Source: Candidatus Kapaibacterium sp. (GTDB taxonomy: Bacteria; Bacteroidota; Ignavibacteria; Kapaibacteriales; UBA2268). Taken from it: 64,000 nt of DNA. Location: assembly GCA_023957315.1 (NCBI GenBank), contig JAMLHE010000003.1:248001-312000 (forward strand). The letters are read 5' to 3'. Shown one piece after another: positions 60,005-64,000 of this stretch. Within the stretch, counting starts at the first letter, position 1. Every line of letters starts with the position of its first letter. A program made the position numbers and the translations under genes. The notes beneath the pieces were generated by a model. It searched no databases, was not told the origin of the DNA, and worked only from the letters and a program-made list of their open reading frames with translations.

Positions 60005-61070
60005 ATCAATTAGTGCTTTTGAAGCTGTGTTTGGAAAAGATTACGAACGTTCTGAATCCATCAAAGATAAGGGTTACGCGATTGTTGAACCTGAGCTTGT
60101 TATATTCGACCGTAACGCCTTAAAAGTCGCTCCACGCAAATTGTACCGCTTCGATACAGAAGGTAAACGCTGGTACTACGAATTTTTAGACGGCATGAAT
60201 ACAGTACCACAATTTTATTGCGGGGTCACTTCATCAATTGCAAGTCTTAACCTACTTCCATCTTCAGAGGGTTTGTATCACTATTATAACAAATTCTCAT
60301 CCATGGAAGCCGCTAAACAAGACATGAACCGCAAAGCTGATTACGGCTCGTTTATTCACATCCTTATTTCAAGGTTTGTTAAACTCCGTGAACTTGAGCT
60401 TGATTCAATTGCTGATATGGCGGCAATTTATAAAGGAAACTACGATTTAGATTATGATAATCGGTGGTGGGCTGACAGAGCAATTAAGGATTTAATTGCT
60501 GTTAAATATTGGATGGATGAATATGAAGTTGTGCCTTTGGCTACTGAATTAGTATTGCCCGGGAAAGACGGTTACGCAACGGCTGTTGACTTGGTTTGTG
60601 AAATGACGGTTGGTACAGGGCAGAATATGAAAGTTTTGCAAAGAGACATCAAGGATGGCACAATGCAAAGAGTGAGAGCCGCTATAGATTGGAAATCCGG
60701 CGATGGATTCCATGAAACTCACGCTATGCAAATGGAAGCTGTTCTAAGAGTAGTAAATGAAAATCTTCCTGATTTGAAAGTTACGAAAGTATTCAATATT
60801 TCACCTAAAGGACTTACTGACCTGAAATGTGAAATCAAAGACCAGACAGGCAAAGTTACACATACTGCTATGGTGAACGGTGAACCAATATCTTATTTCG
60901 ATTTGTATTGGGAAATCTTCAAACTTCGTAATCCAAATTTCAACAATCCCAAACGCATCACAGTATTCAAAGGGAGTGTTTCGCTTGATGCTCCGGCTAC
61001 TGAAACAGTACAAACTTTATTACTCAACCCTCATGATATTGTAATCGAAAAGCACAGGAGAGACCAATAA
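59994..61070 (+). CDS. PD-(D/E)XK exonuclease
   Basis: 358 aa, GGAGGTGG before the ATG. ATAVDLV and RAAIDWKSG, separated by about 36 residues, with HETHAMQMEAV after, give the D...(E/D)xK...Q pattern of RecB-like PDDEXK_1 nucleases. Likely partner of the SbcC-like ATPase, playing the role of lambda exonuclease. It overlaps the next gene as TAATG. Confidence 0.75.
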   Translation: MKTESISAFEAVFGKDYERSESIKDKGYAIVEPELVIFDRNALKVAPRKLYRFDTEGKRWYYEFLDGMNTVPQFYCGVTSSIASLNLLPSSEGLYHYYNKFSSMEAAKQDMNRKADYGSFIHILISRFVKLRELELDSIADMAAIYKGNYDLDYDNRWWADRAIKDLIAVKYWMDEYEVVPLATELVLPGKDGYATAVDLVCEMTVGTGQNMKVLQRDIKDGTMQRVRAAIDWKSGDGFHETHAMQMEAVLRVVNENLPDLKVTKVFNISPKGLTDLKCEIKDQTGKVTHTAMVNGEPISYFDLYWEIFKLRNPNFNNPKRITVFKGSVSLDAPATETVQTLLLNPHDIVIEKHRRDQ

Positions 61071-62347
61071 TGAATATGACATTAGGCAATATACCGGGAC
61101 GTTTAGTGAAAGAACCCGATGAACAAAAATCACTACAAAATGGATTGGGCTATAGCATAATAGGCAAAATCAAAATCGGAGAGAAATATACAAATCAAAA
61201 TGGTAAGGAATTACCACGAAGTATTGACTATTTCCGAGCTACCGGCGCATATTCGGAAGTGTTTCATCAAAAATTAGGTGATAGACCTAACATACTTGAA
61301 ATCATATTTCCGAGTGCAGACCATAGACAGGTGTGTTTTCAACGCATAGAAGGCAGGGATTCCAAAGGGAGTCTCTGTGCTGTCTTTAATGGTGCTGAAT
61401 ATTTCATTTATGATGATAGCACAAAAAAGTACTTGCTAACCACTCAAGATGAATTTGAAAAAGCACGTCAAAGCGGTATCAAGGTAAAATCCGGCTACGG
61501 TACATCAGCCAAAACTGAAACCATCAAGATTGAACATTGGAAAGAACGCTTAACAATTCGATTCTTTGTTTTGAAATTGTCGGGCATACTTGGAGTTTGG
61601 GAACTATCAACCAGTGGTGTTGAAACAGGAATACCAAATATCATCCAAAATTATGATGAAATGGTGAAATCGGCGGGGCATAACATCAATAGAGTGGTAT
61701 TTGAATTGAATGTAAAATTTGCAACATCGAACAAACCCGGAACACAATCAAGATACCCGGTCCTGCAATTGACACCTAACATTAGCTATGAATCATCATT
61801 GCTGTTGAAAGAATTTAGAGAACAGGTTGCTAACTACAATTTGATATTGAATGACAAAGCAATTCATCAAATTTCAAGTGGTGAAGAACATCGAGTACCG
61901 GGACAATTGCAACTTGCAGAATCGAATGTTGATGATGAAATTGAAGTTGTTGAAGCTGAGGAAATTGTAGAAGCTGAGGTAGTGGCGGAAGTTAAGAAAG
62001 TGGCTCCGAAAGTGGCTCCGAAAACAACTGAGAAAAAAGAATTTACCCCCGAAAATTTCAAAGAATGGGCTGTTGCTGATGCTAAAAAAATTGATGAAAC
62101 AGAAACAGCAGTAACTCGGGAGATTCTGGATAATGTAGTTTCGGTTTTGAATCTGTATGCAAAGAACGACATTCCTAACAGAATCTCAGTTCTTCAATTC
62201 ATATTCGGCAAACATAGCGTAGAAGCTCTAACATACGGCGAATGTTCAACATTAACAAAATGGTTAAAAGTTGACAAAGTAGATGGAATCTTGATTCCAC
62301 ATGACACAAACACAATCGAACAATTTGAAAAAATTATCAATGCTTAG
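61070..62347 (+). CDS. Gp3-like phage protein (phiC31 RDF-like family, tentative)
   Basis: 425 aa. MTLGNIPGRLVKEP, then GKIKIGEKYTNQNGKELPRSIDYFRATG and LGDRPNILEIIFPS, then FNGAEYFIYD match the layout of Gp3-like proteins related to the recombination-directionality factor of phiC31. The last about 130 residues are acidic, Glu/Val-rich and then helical. In this context a DNA-recombination or single-strand-binding role is possible. Assignment is by pattern only. Confidence 0.5.
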   Translation: MNMTLGNIPGRLVKEPDEQKSLQNGLGYSIIGKIKIGEKYTNQNGKELPRSIDYFRATGAYSEVFHQKLGDRPNILEIIFPSADHRQVCFQRIEGRDSKGSLCAVFNGAEYFIYDDSTKKYLLTTQDEFEKARQSGIKVKSGYGTSAKTETIKIEHWKERLTIRFFVLKLSGILGVWELSTSGVETGIPNIIQNYDEMVKSAGHNINRVVFELNVKFATSNKPGTQSRYPVLQLTPNISYESSLLLKEFREQVANYNLILNDKAIHQISSGEEHRVPGQLQLAESNVDDEIEVVEAEEIVEAEVVAEVKKVAPKVAPKTTEKKEFTPENFKEWAVADAKKIDETETAVTREILDNVVSVLNLYAKNDIPNRISVLQFIFGKHSVEALTYGECSTLTKWLKVDKVDGILIPHDTNTIEQFEKIINA

Positions 62348-62349
62348 AA

Positions 62350-63276
62350 ATGACAGGTACTATGGCAACATTGTATAGGCTTTTGGACATAGGTTTCTGG
62401 GATGACCCCGATTTAGAAGATTACTCATTAGAAGAAAAAGCCTTCTATTTGATGTTATTTTCAAATCGCAAAACGACCGATAACCTTTGTGGAATATACG
62501 AACTCAGCTATAAAGACATGATGCACTACACAAACCTTTCACGAGAAAGAGTAGTTGCTCTGGTGCAATTATGGCAGGACATAGGTAAAATCATCTATGA
62601 CCCAAAACTTAAAGAAATGTGTGTCAAGAATTTTGTCAGAAGGAACTATCACGGTTCACCCTCTCAGCTAATTAGCATTATTAACGGTTTGATGAAAGTC
62701 AAAAACCGCGAATATATCACTAAGATTAGTCTCGAGGGGGTGACCGACCCTTTGATTTTGGATTTGTTTAAAGGTAATTCAATTAGTATCAAAATAGGTA
62801 AACAGCCTATACCAAAGATTTATCGTTTAGAAACTGATTGTTCAGTGAACGTTGAAACTTATAAATCTGATGATGATGATGATGAACTTGAATTACCTTT
62901 CAATCCGGAGTCTGAAATAGAGCCTGAAGCAAAAGAAACGACTGAAACAGTTGAAACACCAACAGCATCTTTTAAGTTAGAGATGTTTGAACAGTTTTGG
63001 GAATTGTACGATAAAAAGACCGACAAATCTGCTTGCCAAAAGTTGTTTTTAAAGCTGTCGAATGAAAAAATCGAAAAGATAATGGCACATATCATTAAGT
63101 ATGTGAAGAATACACCAGACAAAAAGTTTAGGAAGAATCCTAAAACTTACTTACGAAATGAAAGTTGGAATGATGAAATAATTATAGGAAGCACAAATGG
63201 CACAAGCAACAAAGGTAAACGAGCTCTTAAGCTCAGTGACCTCGAAGCATCAAGAGAGCAATCAGGGTTTAATTAG
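62350..63276 (+). CDS. Replication initiation protein (DnaD-like/replisome organiser)
   Basis: 308 aa. N-terminus LDIGFWDDPDLEDYSLEEKAFYL and SRERVVALVQLWQDIGKIIY form a winged-helix domain typical of phage initiators. An Asp/Glu-rich linker and the C-terminal FEQFWELYDKKTDKSACQKL, then KNPKTYLRNESWNDEII give the initiator C-domain. It likely loads host helicase at the phage origin. It overlaps the next gene by 80 nt. Confidence 0.75.
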   Translation: MTGTMATLYRLLDIGFWDDPDLEDYSLEEKAFYLMLFSNRKTTDNLCGIYELSYKDMMHYTNLSRERVVALVQLWQDIGKIIYDPKLKEMCVKNFVRRNYHGSPSQLISIINGLMKVKNREYITKISLEGVTDPLILDLFKGNSISIKIGKQPIPKIYRLETDCSVNVETYKSDDDDDELELPFNPESEIEPEAKETTETVETPTASFKLEMFEQFWELYDKKTDKSACQKLFLKLSNEKIEKIMAHIIKYVKNTPDKKFRKNPKTYLRNESWNDEIIIGSTNGTSNKGKRALKLSDLEASREQSGFN

Positions 63277-63838
63277 GTCTATTGCTTACGGTTCAGTTTG
63301 CGGAAACAGACTAACCAAGAGTGACCTTGATTATATGTTAGCTAAAATGAGTGTCAACTACCAGCTTGACTTTTATGAAAATAAGAGCATTCAGCGTATG
63401 AAATGTGAAGAAATATTTGCCAGATGTATGGAGCTTAATTGGTCATCGGAAGAATTTCGTAATCGAGTTGAATCATTTCTTGATACATGCAAATGGGACA
63501 CTTTCACTCGAGCCGATTTTCTGAACTATGATAGACCGATGTTATTGACACATCATGACGTTATGGAAATTCATCGCAACAAAGACCCGAAAATATGGGA
63601 TAAAATTAAGCGATACGAAGTCAATGGCGTTATTCTCTATGGCGAAATAAGACATGATTTCCAATTGCCGGAATATGAATCAATCAACAAAGCATTGCCG
63701 GCATCAACTGTAACAACTGTTGAACGTTCGGAAGAATGGAATTTAATGGGGCAATACCTCGATTTGAAATGCAAATACGCGGAATTGCAAGAGAAATATA
63801 AAGAATTAGAACTGAGAATCAAAAAAGGTAGCATTTAA
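63197..63838 (+). CDS. Replication-region protein, hypothetical
   Basis: 213 aa, out-of-frame overlap with the initiator gene. Mostly helical, with a C-terminal coiled coil (YLDLKCKYAELQEKYKELEL). The FLDTCKWDTFTRADFLNYDR region is common in phage proteins next to initiators. It may be a helicase loader or accessory factor. No ATPase motif is present. Confidence 0.6.
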   Translation: MAQATKVNELLSSVTSKHQESNQGLIRSIAYGSVCGNRLTKSDLDYMLAKMSVNYQLDFYENKSIQRMKCEEIFARCMELNWSSEEFRNRVESFLDTCKWDTFTRADFLNYDRPMLLTHHDVMEIHRNKDPKIWDKIKRYEVNGVILYGEIRHDFQLPEYESINKALPASTVTTVERSEEWNLMGQYLDLKCKYAELQEKYKELELRIKKGSI

Positions 63839-63877
63839 AAATATTCGCTTTAATCACTAATCAAAAAGGGTACTAAA

Positions 63878-64000
63878 ATGATTTTAAACCAAACAGGCAT
63901 CTCAATCCAAGAGTTCCTTCTGTTGCGTGGTCACCTACTAAGACGAGGCGAACACTACGTAATTAAAGAGTTACTCAAACAAACCAAACAAGGTCTCAAA
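63878..64000 (+). CDS. Start of a further early gene (cut by window edge)
   Basis: ATG at 63878, 41 codons open to the edge. Product begins MILNQTGISIQEFLLLRGHL and looks helical and basic. A GGG 7 nt before the ATG is a weak RBS. It continues the early operon and is not identified. Confidence 0.5.
   Translation, partial: MILNQTGISIQEFLLLRGHLLRRGEHYVIKELLKQTKQGLK

Noticed and set aside
5629..64000. Mu-type transposable phage
   Set aside because: Head genes are partly Mu-like, but no MuA/MuB transposase is seen and the left end is at a tRNA remnant, so site-specific integration is more likely.

Overview
The window is AT-rich and divides into about 5.6 kb of host chromosome and at least 58 kb of one prophage that runs off the right edge. 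The host part encodes a large secreted protein with a type IX secretion (T9SS)-style C-terminal sorting tail and a Bacteroidota-like lipoprotein. TAnnTTTG promoter-like boxes also fit. This points to the Bacteroidota/Ignavibacteriota/Kapabacteria group; I cannot be more exact from sequence alone.

Left border. A 22-nt match to the 3' end of a tRNA gene (5629-5650), followed on the minus strand by a terminator, has no 5' tRNA half beside it. This is what remains after integration into a tRNA gene, so the rebuilt tRNA and probably the integrase should lie beyond the right edge. A nested inverted repeat (5830-5884) sits just inside the border.

Late region, minus strand (5978-29653). Read in transcription order: protease/scaffold of Mu I type (its C-terminus is out of frame), a lambda gpD-like decoration protein, a lambda gpE-like major capsid protein, Mu gp36- and gp37-like head-completion proteins, a lysis block (several small membrane proteins and a CHAP plus double-psi-barrel endolysin), fibre and adhesin genes, a putative tail tube, baseplate-like proteins, the tail-assembly chaperone pair with a T TTT TTG -1 frameshift site, and a 1929-aa tape measure. 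No sheath gene is recognised, so a long non-contractile tail is likely.

Plus strand (29823-37573). A three-gene operon (ParB-like, P-loop, SPL-like radical SAM) is followed by small and large terminase, Mu-type portal (DUF935), Mu F-like and Mu G-like genes. Head genes are therefore split over two divergent operons and mix Mu-like and lambda-like parts.

Cargo (37.6-55.7 kb, mostly minus strand). After small genes comes a defence island: hsdM, a HEPN protein, hsdS, a proteasome-like Ntn-hydrolase, hsdR, two DUF262 proteins (one with an HNH/DUF1524 end), a 72-aa protein and a SIR2 protein. The type I restriction genes are interleaved with the HEPN and Ntn-hydrolase genes with 4-nt overlaps or 3-nt gaps, so they look like one translationally coupled system. 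This is the best candidate here for an undescribed system.

Early region (55.9-64.0 kb). A minus-strand repressor diverges from a plus-strand operon: ribbon-helix-helix and excisionase-like regulators, small proteins, an SbcC/Rad50-like ATPase, a PD-(D/E)XK nuclease, a Gp3-like protein and a replication-initiation protein.

Two distant noncoding regions (26.68-26.83 kb and 53.74-53.96 kb) share hexamers GGGTAT/ATACCC in exact 11-bp phase plus a common AT-rich segment. They lie upstream of the tail/lysis operon and of hsdM, suggesting a common DNA-binding factor or origin-like function.
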